Assembly (NCBI GenBank): GCA_024641655.1 | Contig: JAHECR010000033.1 | Coordinates: forward strand, 1 to 37,273 | Direction: 5' to 3' | Origin: Acidimicrobiaceae bacterium | GTDB taxonomy: Bacteria > Actinomycetota > Acidimicrobiia > Acidimicrobiales > UBA8592 | DNA length: 37,273 bases | Part shown: positions 1 to 7,900 of the stretch, one piece after another | Layout: each line of letters begins with the position of its first letter | Position numbering within the stretch: position 1 is the stretch's first letter | Position numbers and translations under genes: made by a program | The notes under the pieces: model-generated | What the model saw: the letters and a program-made list of their open reading frames with translations, nothing else | What the model was told of the DNA's origin: nothing | Database searches by the model: none

Positions 1-2
1 CC

Positions 3-548
3 AGTCGCGGGATCCGGCTGTTGATCGACGGGCACGCCGATTTCCTCACGGTGGGCGCCGACACCGAGGGCGTCATCCTCCAGTGCTACGACGGGAACTG
101 GCACTCGGATCCACCGCCGCGCAACTACAAGGGACCCAAGCGCGCCGCCGAGTGGTGGCGCGACGTGCACCCCATCGGGTTCACCGGACTGCACCACGTG
201 AGTTTCGCCACCGACGATCTCGAACGCTCCCGCGCCTTCTGGCTCGAGCTGTGCGCCGGCGAGGAGACCTACCGAGCAGCCCGACCGACAGCCAACGCCG
301 AAGCCATCGGCATCGACATCGGTATTCCCATCGAGCTGATCTCACCGGTCGACGAGGGCAGCGTCTCTCGCTTCATCGACCACTTCGGCACGAAGATCCG
401 GGCCCTCACCTATGAGGTCGTCGACCTCGACCGCACCGAGGCCTACTTCGCGTCCAAGGGCATCACGCTCGTCCCCGGCGACATCCCCGATTCACTCATG
501 CTCACCGCAGGGGACAACCGGGGAGCGATCATGCAGTTCGTGCAGTAG
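3..548 (+). CDS. VOC-superfamily (glyoxalase/dioxygenase-like) protein, 5' end outside window
   Basis: The reading frame is open from the first bases of the window, so the start lies upstream and this is the C-terminal part. It ends in a complete VOC-like module: a HHVSFATDDLERSRAFW segment begins the beta-alpha-beta unit, and a second half contains FGTKIRALTYEVVDLD and ends at MQFVQ. The residues before HHVSF look like the tail of an earlier VOC module, suggesting a tandem protein. VOC proteins bind a divalent metal and act as dioxygenases, isomerases or resistance proteins; the substrate cannot be read from the sequence. A TTG at 21 could be a start, but there is no ribosome binding site and it would cut into a domain. 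It converges on the next gene, with 37 bases between stops. Confidence 0.75.
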   Translation, partial: SRGIRLLIDGHADFLTVGADTEGVILQCYDGNWHSDPPPRNYKGPKRAAEWWRDVHPIGFTGLHHVSFATDDLERSRAFWLELCAGEETYRAARPTANAEAIGIDIGIPIELISPVDEGSVSRFIDHFGTKIRALTYEVVDLDRTEAYFASKGITLVPGDIPDSLMLTAGDNRGAIMQFVQ

Positions 549-585
549 GCGACCGTCGGCGGTGGGCCGCGGCCCGGCGCCGGTC

Positions 586-927
586 CTACTCGGCGTCGCC
601 GTCGGCGTCGTCGGTGACGAACGCAGGCACCTCCACGCCGGGACGGTAGTAGGTGAACAGGTCACCGATGAGCTCGGTGACCTCGTCGATGTCGAGCCCA
701 CCCCGGGCGACCTCGACGGTGATGACATTGGAGTTGATGCTCACCCGGTCGATGCCGCCGTGGGCCAACAGAGTCCGGGCCAATTGGTCCGACGGCCGAT
801 CACCGAGGATCGGCTCGCCGCGCACGTACCGGTCGTGGCCCATGCCGGTGATGCTGCGGTTGATCTCGAAGCGCTCCACTCCAACTCGAGCAGAGGGCTT
901 GTGCACGACGGTGACAGGCTGGCCCAT
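586..927 (-). CDS. Stand-alone Nfu N-terminal-domain-like protein without cysteines
   Basis: 113 residues. The core FEINRSITGM ... DQLARTLLAHGGIDRVSI followed by NSNVITVEVARG resembles the Nfu/NifU N-terminal domain (Nfu_N), which in full-length Nfu proteins precedes a CxxC Fe-S scaffold domain. That second domain is absent and the protein has no cysteine, so it cannot itself ligate an Fe-S cluster; a partner-binding role is inference. The C-terminus is acidic (DDADGDAE). I chose the ATG at 927 because the family similarity begins soon after it and a TACCAT hexamer lies 9 bases upstream; a GTG at 981 would add 18 poorly conserved residues. It lies downstream of rnhB on the same strand. Confidence 0.72.
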   Translation of the reverse strand: MGQPVTVVHKPSARVGVERFEINRSITGMGHDRYVRGEPILGDRPSDQLARTLLAHGGIDRVSINSNVITVEVARGGLDIDEVTELIGDLFTYYRPGVEVPAFVTDDADGDAE

Positions 928-936
928 AGCTGCACG

Positions 937-942
937 ATGGTA
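937..942 (-). promoter_or_regulatory. -10 element for the Nfu_N-like gene
   Basis: TACCAT on the minus strand ends 9 bases before the ATG at 927, with no Shine-Dalgarno sequence between. The spacing fits a leaderless transcript. No convincing -35 is seen. Confidence 0.4.
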
Positions 943-993
943 CCCGGCCGCAGCGTCTCGCGCCGAAATCGAGACCACCACTGGGCGGTCGGG

Positions 994-1704
994 TCAGAAC
1001 AAGCTTCCCTGGGGATCGGCCCGGACATGACGGGCCACGTCGGTAAACGCCAGCGCGTCCATGAACGCCCACGACCGTCGATGGACCGGCGAGGGGCCGA
1101 CGGCGTGGAGCGCAGCTCGATGGCGCGGGCACGGATAGCCCTTGTTCTGATCGAAGACATATGCGGGGTAGCTCATCGCGAGCTCCCGCAGGATGCGGTC
1201 CCGGGTGACCTTTGCGAGGATCGAGGCCGCAGCGATGGACAGGCAGGTCGCATCACCCTTGACGATCGTGGTGGTTGCCCCCGCCGGTACCAGCTCACCG
1301 ACGAAGTCCCAGTTGCCGTCGATGAGCACGTGATCGGGTTGCACACCGAGGCCGGCGATCGCGCGTGCGGTCGCGAGACGCTGTGCGTCCGACATCCCTA
1401 GCTCGTCGCACTCCTGGGGCGATGCGTGACCTGCGGCCCAACGCTCACACCAACCGGCGACCCGGTCGAACATCGCTTCCCGTTCGACCTCGGTCAGCAG
1501 CTTCGAGTCCCGGATCTTGTATACGCGACGGTCCTTGGGCACGATCGCGGCGACGAGGGTCAGCGGGCCGGCCCATGCGCCCTTACCCACCTCGTCGATC
1601 CCGACGACGACCTCCGATCCCTCCGCCCACAACGCCCGCTCGAGCGACAACCCGGGGGACTTGGCCCGGATGGATTTGCGCAGTCGAGGGGCGGTCGCAG
1701 CCAT
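994..1704 (-). CDS. rnhB: Ribonuclease HII
   Basis: 236 residues, a normal bacterial length. RNase HII is a cytoplasmic enzyme that nicks 5' of ribonucleotides embedded in DNA and helps remove RNA-DNA hybrids. Visible motifs in order are GIDEVGKGAWAGP (catalytic D37 and E38), RDSKLL, VLIDGNWDF, KGDATCLSIAAASILAKVTRD with the third acidic region, and YPAYVFDQNKGYPCPRHR. The usual GRG triplet after the DE pair, which reads the RNA-DNA junction, is GKG here (residues 40-42), a conservative change. The start ATG is preceded at 7 bases by TATAGT, so the mRNA is probably leaderless. Confidence 0.95.
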   Translation of the reverse strand: MAATAPRLRKSIRAKSPGLSLERALWAEGSEVVVGIDEVGKGAWAGPLTLVAAIVPKDRRVYKIRDSKLLTEVEREAMFDRVAGWCERWAAGHASPQECDELGMSDAQRLATARAIAGLGVQPDHVLIDGNWDFVGELVPAGATTTIVKGDATCLSIAAASILAKVTRDRILRELAMSYPAYVFDQNKGYPCPRHRAALHAVGPSPVHRRSWAFMDALAFTDVARHVRADPQGSLF

Positions 1705-1711
1705 TGCGACG

Positions 1712-1717
1712 ACTATA
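1712..1717 (-). promoter_or_regulatory. -10 element of rnhB
   Basis: TATAGT on the minus strand, a near-ideal TANNNT hexamer, ends 7 bases before the rnhB ATG at 1704. No ribosome binding site fits between them, so a leaderless mRNA is likely. Confidence 0.5.
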
Positions 1718-1743
1718 GGAGCGGCCGCGGGGGCGGTCCGACA

Positions 1744-3498
1744 TCAGGCGAAGGAGCCGGGTCCTTCATCGTCGGCGTCGAGGTCCTCGCCGCGACGCAC
1801 CGCCGGTGACTCCGGCCCGGGTTCGACCTGCAGCGACGGCGTCGGCGCCAGCAACGCCTCGGCCGCGGACCGCTCGTCACTCCAACCGGGGTCGAGCCCG
1901 GGTGCGGTGAGCTGGAGCGGTCGGGTCGACCGCAGGTCCCACAACAGCGCCGGACGCTGGCCGTGCCAGCGGACGGCGACATCGACCGCCCCTCCGGCAA
2001 CCGGTGCATCGTGGACCTCCATCGACGATCCCATCCACGACCTGTCGATGCCGCCGAACACCTCGACGGGCCCGCCCGAGCCCAACGGCTCGTGCACGAG
2101 CGCTCGGCGAACCGCCAGCAGCAACAGACCCGACGCGACCGGGTCGTGACCGCGGGTTGGGCCCGCGATCGCTCCGGTTGGGCCGGACACGGCCCCGAGC
2201 GAGGGGAGCGACGCGTCCCCCACGGAACCGACCCATGTGTGCAACGCGGCCACCAGCGAAGCGGCACCTCCGTCGGCGCCCACGCGGTGGCCGCCCAGGA
2301 CCGCAGGCAGCGATGCCGGGTCGACCTGGGACGCGAAGACCGGCAGGGCGTCCACGACGTCACCGGCCGCCCGAGGTTCTCCCACCATCGTGAGCAGCGG
2401 CGCAGCCGCCGCGAGTCCGAGCGCCCGCCAGCCGGCATCACCGTCCGCCGGCGACGGGCCCCGCTTCCACCACCGCGGCTTCGGAGGCGCAGCGACGACG
2501 AGGTCGCCGACACGATCGACGACCCAGGGACCGACGGCGGCAACCAGATCAGGATCGGCGCCGTCGCCCAACAGCTCCGCCCAAGCCCACAGCAGCGCCC
2601 CGGTCTCGTCCACGGAGCGACCGGCACCCAGCGCCAGCCTGTTGGCCTCGGTGGCACGGACCAGGAGATCGTGCGCCGCCATGGCGTGACCCCAGGCGGC
2701 GAGGGCCACTCCGGCGACCGCTGCGGTCCACCGAGGTGCACCGACGCGCCAGAACGGATCGTCGGCGCCGTGCAGGCTGCCGGAGAGGAGGTGGCGACGG
2801 GCCGCTTCGACCGCGACGGCGAGGCGCGGGTCGGGCAACTCGACCCGCATCGCGCCGTCGAGATGGGCTCGCCACCCGCGTCCGACATCATCGAACCGCG
2901 GCAACGCGTCCGGTGTCGGGAGCTCGACGGGTCCCCCCTCGAGCGCGCACACCGCTCGCAGACGCGCCGTGTGCGGCAGGGGGAAGATGGCCGCCACATG
3001 GCTTGCGCTGAAGGGCAGATCAGCCTCTCCAGGAGGGATTGCGTGCCCGGCTTCGACCGTTGCGAGGAGGTGCTCGATGGTGTCGGCCGCAGCGACACGT
3101 GCAACGGATCGGCCGGCGCGCACGACGGCTCGACCGCCCACGCTCACGAGGTCGTCCCGCACGTCGATCTCCCCCGGCGCCGCGTGCACCGTCATGGCGA
3201 CAGCCACGGGGACTGCCGTCTCGTTGACGACCTCCACGCTGGCGACACCGGATCCGCCGAACGGCACGACGGTGACCCGGTGGACGATGTCGCCGCCAGG
3301 CACACGCAGCCGCGTCTCCACCGCGCTGCCATCGGCGGCGAGCGCCTGACGGACCGCGACCTCCACCGATGCCCGGTGCCAGCGATCGTCGGCGCCCACC
3401 CACCAATCGATACGTACGCCGCCGGCAAGCCCGGCGATCGCCCCCCCGGTCCCGACGCTGACGATCGGAGCGTCACCGATGATCCCGATCTCGGTCAT
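1744..3498 (-). CDS. Large glycosidase-like (six-hairpin type) protein of unknown substrate
   Basis: 584 residues from the ATG at 3498. The N-terminal 200 or so residues look like a beta-sandwich (GGVRIDWWVGADDRWHR, then many short strands such as VETRLRVPGGDIVHRVTVVPF). From about residue 230 the sequence becomes alternating helices (VAVEAARRHLLSGSLHG, WTAAVAGVALAAWGHAMAAH, DETGALLWAWAELLGDG), like the alpha-toroid of GH15/glycogen-debranching-type enzymes. A later part again looks beta-rich and the tail is acidic. No signal peptide or membrane segment is seen, so a cytoplasmic glycan role is inferred from fold resemblance only, and I cannot assign the catalytic acids. It follows gpsA by 64 bases on the same strand and probably shares its transcript. 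A longer frame up to 3603 overlaps gpsA and lacks family character. Confidence 0.75.
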   Translation of the reverse strand: MTEIGIIGDAPIVSVGTGGAIAGLAGGVRIDWWVGADDRWHRASVEVAVRQALAADGSAVETRLRVPGGDIVHRVTVVPFGGSGVASVEVVNETAVPVAVAMTVHAAPGEIDVRDDLVSVGGRAVVRAGRSVARVAAADTIEHLLATVEAGHAIPPGEADLPFSASHVAAIFPLPHTARLRAVCALEGGPVELPTPDALPRFDDVGRGWRAHLDGAMRVELPDPRLAVAVEAARRHLLSGSLHGADDPFWRVGAPRWTAAVAGVALAAWGHAMAAHDLLVRATEANRLALGAGRSVDETGALLWAWAELLGDGADPDLVAAVGPWVVDRVGDLVVAAPPKPRWWKRGPSPADGDAGWRALGLAAAAPLLTMVGEPRAAGDVVDALPVFASQVDPASLPAVLGGHRVGADGGAASLVAALHTWVGSVGDASLPSLGAVSGPTGAIAGPTRGHDPVASGLLLLAVRRALVHEPLGSGGPVEVFGGIDRSWMGSSMEVHDAPVAGGAVDVAVRWHGQRPALLWDLRSTRPLQLTAPGLDPGWSDERSAAEALLAPTPSLQVEPGPESPAVRRGEDLDADDEGPGSFA

Positions 3499-3562
3499 GC
3501 ACGCAGTGTGGCGTGCCTCGGCCCCACGCGACGACTCGACGTGGCGGCTGCGGGCCGAGCGG

Positions 3563-4555
3563 TCAGCCCTCGGTCCTGGGCGCCCGCGACAGCAGGCGAT
3601 CATAGGCCTGTGCGGCGGTTGCCTCCCCCCGCAGCACTGCGGTGACCTGTTCGCTGATGGGCATGTCGACGCCGTGGGCCCCGGCGAGCTCGAGTGCGAC
3701 CGGTGCGACCAGGACGCCTTCGGCCACCTGGTCCATGTCGGCGATCACCTCGTCGATCGAGCGACCGAGCCCGAGCTGCTCACCGACCCAGCGGTTCCGG
3801 CTGTGCGGCGACATGCAGGTGGCCAGAAGGTCCCCCATGCCGGCGAGACCGGTGAGGGTCTCGGCACGGGCGCCCAGCGCCACCGCCAAACGGGTCACCT
3901 CGGCGAGCCCTCGAGTGATGATCGCGGCTCGGGTGTTGTCGCCGGTGCCCAGTCCGTCCGCCATGCCCGATGCCAACGCGATCACGTTCTTCAGGGCCCC
4001 GCCGACCTCGCATCCCACCACATCGGAGTTGGTGTAGACGCGGAACGTGTCGGTTGCGAACACCGCCTGGAGCTGGGCGGAGACGTTGGGGTCCTCGGCG
4101 GCGACGACCGCTGCGGCCGCGTCGCCGGCCATGACCTCCTTGGCGAGGTTGGGCCCCGTGAGCACTCCCACGGGGTGCCCTGGCGCCTCTTCGTGTGCGA
4201 TCTGCGACATGCGGGCATGGGTTCCGGCTTCGAGACCCTTCGTGACCGAGATGATCGGTACCCAGGGCCGCAGGTGAACGGCGGCCTTGCGCAAGACCTC
4301 GCGAAAGCTGTGTGAGGGAACCGCCACGACCAGGACGTCGCACTCCACCACGGCGGCAGCCAGATCGGTGGTCGCCTCGAGGGAGCGGTGAAGCTCCAGG
4401 CCGGGCAGATACCGCGGATTGCGGTGATCGTCGGTCACGGCCTCGGCGATCTCGCTGCTGCGACACCACAACATCGTCGGCGCGTTGTGCGCGGCAAGGT
4501 GGGCCACCGTGGTTCCCCAGGAGCCTCCACCGACGACCGCGACATGGATGTCCAT
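3563..4555 (-). CDS. gpsA: NAD(P)H-dependent glycerol-3-phosphate dehydrogenase
   Basis: 330 residues, usual for GpsA. It reduces dihydroxyacetone phosphate to sn-glycerol-3-phosphate, the backbone precursor of phospholipids, in the cytoplasm. The N-terminal Rossmann motif VAVVGGGSWGTTVA binds the nucleotide; further family blocks are VPSHSFREVL, SVTKGLE, VLTGPNLAKEV, and the substrate-site region EVGGALKNVIALASGMADGL with its catalytic lysine, then TRGLAEVTRLAVALGA and LAGMGDLLATCMSPHSRNR. The frame is open upstream to 5122, but the family begins exactly at the ATG at 4555, and TAGGCT lies 8 bases before it. It is divergent from cofC. plsX and acpP at 25-27 kb feed the same lipid pathway. 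Confidence 0.96.
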   Translation of the reverse strand: MDIHVAVVGGGSWGTTVAHLAAHNAPTMLWCRSSEIAEAVTDDHRNPRYLPGLELHRSLEATTDLAAAVVECDVLVVAVPSHSFREVLRKAAVHLRPWVPIISVTKGLEAGTHARMSQIAHEEAPGHPVGVLTGPNLAKEVMAGDAAAAVVAAEDPNVSAQLQAVFATDTFRVYTNSDVVGCEVGGALKNVIALASGMADGLGTGDNTRAAIITRGLAEVTRLAVALGARAETLTGLAGMGDLLATCMSPHSRNRWVGEQLGLGRSIDEVIADMDQVAEGVLVAPVALELAGAHGVDMPISEQVTAVLRGEATAAQAYDRLLSRAPRTEG

Positions 4556-4563
4556 CGGCGAGG

Positions 4564-4569
4564 AGCCTA
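4564..4569 (-). promoter_or_regulatory. -10 element of gpsA
   Basis: TAGGCT on the minus strand ends 8 bases before the gpsA ATG at 4555. The same hexamer at nearly the same distance precedes the xanthine dehydrogenase operon and the FakA-like gene. Leaderless mRNA is inferred. Confidence 0.5.
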
Positions 4570-4615
4570 GTGGCTGACGGGCACCGCAAGCCCATTGGGA
4601 TCGTCGCGTCGACCG

Positions 4616-4621
4616 TACACT
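4616..4621 (+). promoter_or_regulatory. -10 element of the cofC operon
   Basis: TACACT ends 9 bases before the cofC ATG at 4631. A TTGGGA at 4595-4600 could be a -35 with a short 15-base spacer. Run of G before the start could also serve as a weak ribosome site. Confidence 0.45.
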
Positions 4622-4630
4622 CGGGGGGTC

Positions 4631-5218
4631 ATGGAGTCTCGAGCCGTCCTGATCCCGGTGAAGGCCTTCGACGCGGCCAAGGGACGCCTCGCTCCGGCGC
4701 TCGACCACGACGCGCGCGCTGCGCTCGCCCGTTCCCTCGCCGATGCCGTCGTGGCCGCCTGCGCCGGACTCGACGTGTTCGTGGTCTGCGAGGATCACGC
4801 GGTCGCCGCATGGGCCCGCCACGCCGGCGCTGCGGTGCTGGCGAACCCTGAACCTGGGCTCAATGCAGCGGTGCGCCACGGGATCGCCGCATTGGCCCGC
4901 CGGAAGGTCGACCGCGTGCTGATCGCCCATGCCGACCTGGCAACACCGACCACGCTGCCCGACCTCTTCGCGCACGACGGGATCGTGCTCGTCCCCGATC
5001 GTCGCCTCGACGGCACGAACGCCATCGTGGTCCCCCCGGGGGCAGGCTTTTCGTTCAGCTACGGTCCGGGATCGTTTGCTCGCCACCTGTCCGAAGCTGA
5101 TCGGCTCGGGCTGGCGGTGCATGTCGTACGCGACGTCGCGCTTGCGCTCGACCTCGATGAGCCCGACGACCTGTCAATGATCCACCCCACCGCCGACCGC
5201 TCGGGAGCCGCATCGTGA
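4631..5218 (+). CDS. cofC: CofC/FbiD-type guanylyltransferase of coenzyme F420 synthesis
   Basis: 195 residues. CofC/FbiD joins GTP to 2-phospho-L-lactate or, in actinobacteria, phosphoenolpyruvate to make the activated side-chain precursor of F420. The nucleotidyltransferase pattern is visible: AVLIPVKAFDAAKGRLAP at the N-terminus, ANPEPGLNAAVRHGI, AHADLATPTTLPDL (usually ADLP), GTNAIVVPPGAGFSF, YGPGSFARHL and the ending ALDLDEPDDL typical of the family. The start at 4631 follows directly on TACACT and gives the canonical N-terminus; an upstream TTG frame adds 12 unlike residues. It overlaps the next gene by 4 bases (GTGA), so the two are translationally coupled. No fbiA, fbiB or fbiC lies in the window. 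Confidence 0.9.
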   Translation: MESRAVLIPVKAFDAAKGRLAPALDHDARAALARSLADAVVAACAGLDVFVVCEDHAVAAWARHAGAAVLANPEPGLNAAVRHGIAALARRKVDRVLIAHADLATPTTLPDLFAHDGIVLVPDRRLDGTNAIVVPPGAGFSFSYGPGSFARHLSEADRLGLAVHVVRDVALALDLDEPDDLSMIHPTADRSGAAS

Positions 5219-5940
5219 TCACCTTCGACCTACCCACGCCCGCGAGCGCGCTCGCGATCGCGGCGCACCCCGACGACATCGAGTTCGGTGCGGGCGCGAC
5301 GCTCGCGAAATGGGCCGACGGGGGGTGCACCGTGTCGCTGCTCGTGTGTACCGACGGATCGAAGGGCACCTGGGACGTCAACGCCGACACCGATGCGTTG
5401 GTCGTCACCCGGCAGGCCGAACAACGCGCTGCCGCTGCGGCGCTGGGCGCCACCGGTGAGGTCGTCTTCCTCGGCTGGACCGACGGGGAACTCGAGTCGG
5501 GACTCCGGCAGCGGGCCCAGATCGCCTCCTGGATCCGACGCCTGCGTCCGGAGGTGGTGCTCGGGCACGACCCGTGGAAGCGCTACCGGCTCCACCCGGA
5601 TCATCGCCATGCCGGCCTGTTGGCCGTCGAGGGCGTCGTGGCCGCCAGGGACCCCCACTTCTTCCCCGAGCTCGCACTGGCGCATCACCGCCCGGAGACG
5701 CTGCTGTTGTTCGAAGCCGAGGAGGTCGACCACCTCGAGACCATCGAGGGGTACGAAGCGCACAAGCTCGCCGCGCTGGAGGCCCATCACAGCCAGTTCG
5801 AGTCGACCATGCTGATCGCAGGCGATGACGACAGCGCGCTCAAGTCGTTCCGCGACCGCGAGCATGCCCGCCTCGTCGCGTTCGGCTCGCTCGGAGGCGT
5901 GGGTCGAGCCGAGGGCTTCAAGCGCATCGGTGACCTCTGA
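5215..5940 (+). CDS. PIG-L (LmbE-like) family zinc deacetylase
   Basis: 241 residues. The family removes N-acetyl groups from GlcNAc-type conjugates using a single zinc ion; members include MshB and Mca of mycothiol metabolism. The zinc motif AHPDD is at residues 17-21 with the usual following E23 and G-rich turn, and the later RLHPDHRHAG supplies the third histidine. TDGSKGTWD and the C-terminal EAHKLAALEAHHSQF are also family-like. No signal peptide is seen. The GTG start overlaps the cofC stop by 4 bases, so it is expressed with an F420 gene; whether this is functional linkage or convenience is not known. MshB, Mca or a sugar-nucleotide deacetylase are all possible. Confidence 0.88.
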   Translation: MITFDLPTPASALAIAAHPDDIEFGAGATLAKWADGGCTVSLLVCTDGSKGTWDVNADTDALVVTRQAEQRAAAAALGATGEVVFLGWTDGELESGLRQRAQIASWIRRLRPEVVLGHDPWKRYRLHPDHRHAGLLAVEGVVAARDPHFFPELALAHHRPETLLLFEAEEVDHLETIEGYEAHKLAALEAHHSQFESTMLIAGDDDSALKSFRDREHARLVAFGSLGGVGRAEGFKRIGDL

Positions 5941-5982
5941 GCGCGGGGCCCCTCGCCTGTGGCCAGCGGTGCCGAGCCAGTG

Positions 5983-6804
5983 TCAGCCTCGACGCCGTCC
6001 CGAGGGCGTGCTGCCGTCGTCGGAGACTGACGGCTCCCAGCGGAACCTCCGCAATGCGAAAGCCGTTCCCACTACCCCCCATAGGGCCACCCCTCCGAGC
6101 TTGCCCCAGTCGAAGGCCGGGGCGTCGACGAAGGGGTTGAAGGTGTCCTGGAAGGCGACCACGAAGGGCTTGAGCGGAAAGAAGTCGCCGACGACCTCGA
6201 GCCAGCGCGGCGGATCCTCCAGGGGGATGAAGACGTTCGACACGAACGCGAGCGGCAGCAAGGTGGCATTCGCGACCGCAGGTGCCGAACGGGCGTTGGG
6301 CACCATGGCTGCACAGGCCATGCCGAGGGCGGCGAACGCCGCTACGCCCAGCACGAAGGTGACCGCTGCGGCAGGGAGCTTGTCGGAGCTCACCTGGAGG
6401 TCGTAGGCCACCACCCCCAGGCCGATCATGATGCTCACGCCGACGAGGGCGATCATCACCGCGCTGCCGATCATGCCGGCGAGGTAGGCCCACGGCGGGA
6501 TCGGCGTCCCCCGCCAGCGCTTCAGGACGCCCTCGTCACGCAGGATGGGCACCGTGTTGGCGAGGTTGGTGTAGGTGGCGCTGACGGCCGCGAACGCTGC
6601 GAGGCTGCCCGTGTAGAACTGGCGGACCGGCCACGCGCCGCGGGGCGTGTCGACCGTGCCGTCGGCGAACAGGGCGTTGAAGAGCACCAGCATCGTGATC
6701 GGCAGCACCAGGGTGAAGAAGGCGGCGACCGGCGTACGGGCGAAGATGCGCAGCTGATAACGCACTTGCGTCACCACGAGCCGACGTGGGGTCGGAAAGC
6801 TCAT
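5983..6804 (-). CDS. ABC-2 type transporter permease
   Basis: 273 residues with about six hydrophobic segments, beginning PVAAFFTLVLPITMLVLFNALF, then AYLAGMIGSAVMIALVGVSIMIGLGVVAYDL, AAVTFVLGVAAFAALGMACAAM, ANATLLPLAFVSNVFIPL and a last segment near GVALWGVVGTAFALRRF. This is the DrrB/ABC-2 layout used for drug, lipid or polysaccharide export. It follows the ATPase gene by 49 bases on the same strand, so the two form a half-transporter pair. The extracellular loop after the first segment contains a short insert (ADGTVDTPRGAWPVRQFYTG). The substrate cannot be read. It converges on the deacetylase gene with 42 bases between stops. Confidence 0.9.
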   Translation of the reverse strand: MSFPTPRRLVVTQVRYQLRIFARTPVAAFFTLVLPITMLVLFNALFADGTVDTPRGAWPVRQFYTGSLAAFAAVSATYTNLANTVPILRDEGVLKRWRGTPIPPWAYLAGMIGSAVMIALVGVSIMIGLGVVAYDLQVSSDKLPAAAVTFVLGVAAFAALGMACAAMVPNARSAPAVANATLLPLAFVSNVFIPLEDPPRWLEVVGDFFPLKPFVVAFQDTFNPFVDAPAFDWGKLGGVALWGVVGTAFALRRFRWEPSVSDDGSTPSGRRRG

Positions 6805-6853
6805 CGTGCGCCGGTGTCGTTCGCGCGGCCGGAGCCTCCGGAAGCCACGGCGA

Positions 6854-7753
6854 TCACGGTTCCACCTCAGTTTCGGCGAGCTGGAGGTAGACGTCCTCGA
6901 GGGTGGGCCGTGTCACCGACAACTCGTGCAGCTCGATGTCGCGCGACAGCGCCCAGCCGGTCAGCTCGTGCAGCACCGTCGTCGGGGCCATGGTGCGCAC
7001 GGTGACCGACGTCGTCGAGACGACGGCGTCGACGAGCGGCAGGCCCTCCAACGACGAACCCGGTTCGGTGCGGAACGAGATGGCCGTCTCCCCGGCGGCC
7101 TCCATGAGCTGCACCGGCGTGCCGCCGGCCACGATCTCACCGGCCACGATGACCGCGACGCGGTCCGCGAGCTGCTGAGCCTCGTCCATGTAGTGCGTCG
7201 TGAGCAAGATGGTGACGCCCAGCGAGCGGAGACCGGCGATGAGCTCCCAGCTCCGGCGGCGCGCTGCGGGGTCGAAACCCGTCGTGGGCTCGTCGAGGAA
7301 CAGCACGTCGGGTCGACCGATCAGCCCCAGTGCGAGATCGATCCGGCGCTGCTGGCCACCCGAGAGCCTCTTCACCCGCTGGTCTGCCTGCTCGCCCAGA
7401 CCGACCTGCGCGAGCACCTCGTCGGGGTCGGCGGGGTCGGCGTAGACCGAGGCATACATCTCGAGCGCCTCGCGCACCGATAGCTCGTCCTCGATGCCGG
7501 AGTGTTGGAGAACGATCCCGATGCGGTCGCGGTACTCGCGCCCCGACGTCGCCGGGTCCATCCCCATCACCCGTACCGTCCCGGAGGTTGCGCCACGATG
7601 ACCCTCGAGGATCTCGACCGTCGTCGACTTCCCGGCACCGTTCGGGCCGAGCAGCGCGAACACCTCTCCCGCTTCCACGTCGAGGTCGATCCCTCGGAGC
7701 GCGTGGATGTCGCCGTACCGCTTGTGCAGACCACGCACCTCGATGAGACTCAC
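6854..7753 (-). CDS. ABC-2 type transporter ATP-binding protein
   Basis: 299 residues, a typical DrrA-like ATPase. Walker A is GPNGAGKST at residues 36-44, the Q-loop is IGIVLQHSGIEDELSV, the signature is LSGGQQRR, Walker B is VLFLDEPTTGFDP and the switch region is LLTTHYMDEAQQLADRVAVI. The last 70 or so residues form the small C-terminal domain common to exporters of this group (TEPGSSLEGLPLVDAVV ... RPTLEDVYLQLAETE). It powers the permease encoded next. The start is GTG at 7753, with TATGGT 8 bases upstream and no ribosome site. Confidence 0.95.
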   Translation of the reverse strand: MSLIEVRGLHKRYGDIHALRGIDLDVEAGEVFALLGPNGAGKSTTVEILEGHRGATSGTVRVMGMDPATSGREYRDRIGIVLQHSGIEDELSVREALEMYASVYADPADPDEVLAQVGLGEQADQRVKRLSGGQQRRIDLALGLIGRPDVLFLDEPTTGFDPAARRRSWELIAGLRSLGVTILLTTHYMDEAQQLADRVAVIVAGEIVAGGTPVQLMEAAGETAISFRTEPGSSLEGLPLVDAVVSTTSVTVRTMAPTTVLHELTGWALSRDIELHELSVTRPTLEDVYLQLAETEVEP

Positions 7754-7761
7754 GGCGCACG

Positions 7762-7767
7762 ACCATA
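7762..7767 (-). promoter_or_regulatory. -10 element of the ABC transporter operon
   Basis: TATGGT on the minus strand ends 8 bases before the GTG start at 7753, fitting a leaderless ABC transporter mRNA. Confidence 0.45.
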
Positions 7768-7821
7768 GCGCCGCCCGGTCCGCGTCGACTCCGCACCCGT
7801 CGGGCCTGAGCCACCGGTTCA

Positions 7822-7834
7822 GGTTGGGCCAACC
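7822..7834 (-). terminator. Short hairpin downstream of the DUF1015 gene
   Basis: The 147 bases between the DUF1015 stop and the ABC ATPase start hold a perfect inverted repeat, GGTTG / CAACC with a 3-base loop, flanked by a second pair CCTGA / TCAGG. There is no T-run, so a role as terminator is only a guess. Apart from this and the ABC promoter nothing else is seen in the gap. Confidence 0.25.
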
Positions 7835-7900
7835 GTTGGGTTGTTCCCGTCCTCGTTCCGAAGCCGGATCCCGCTTTGCCTACCGGCCCGGCTCGCCGCC

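Noticed and set aside
564..575. Perfect 12-base palindrome GGGCCGCGGCCC between the first two genes as a terminator
   Set aside because: The stem would be only 4 bases with a tight loop and there is no T-run; such GC palindromes arise readily at this base composition.
4556..5122. Upstream extension of gpsA to 5122
   Set aside because: It is antisense to cofC and adds 189 residues unlike GpsA; the Rossmann motif begins right at the ATG at 4555.
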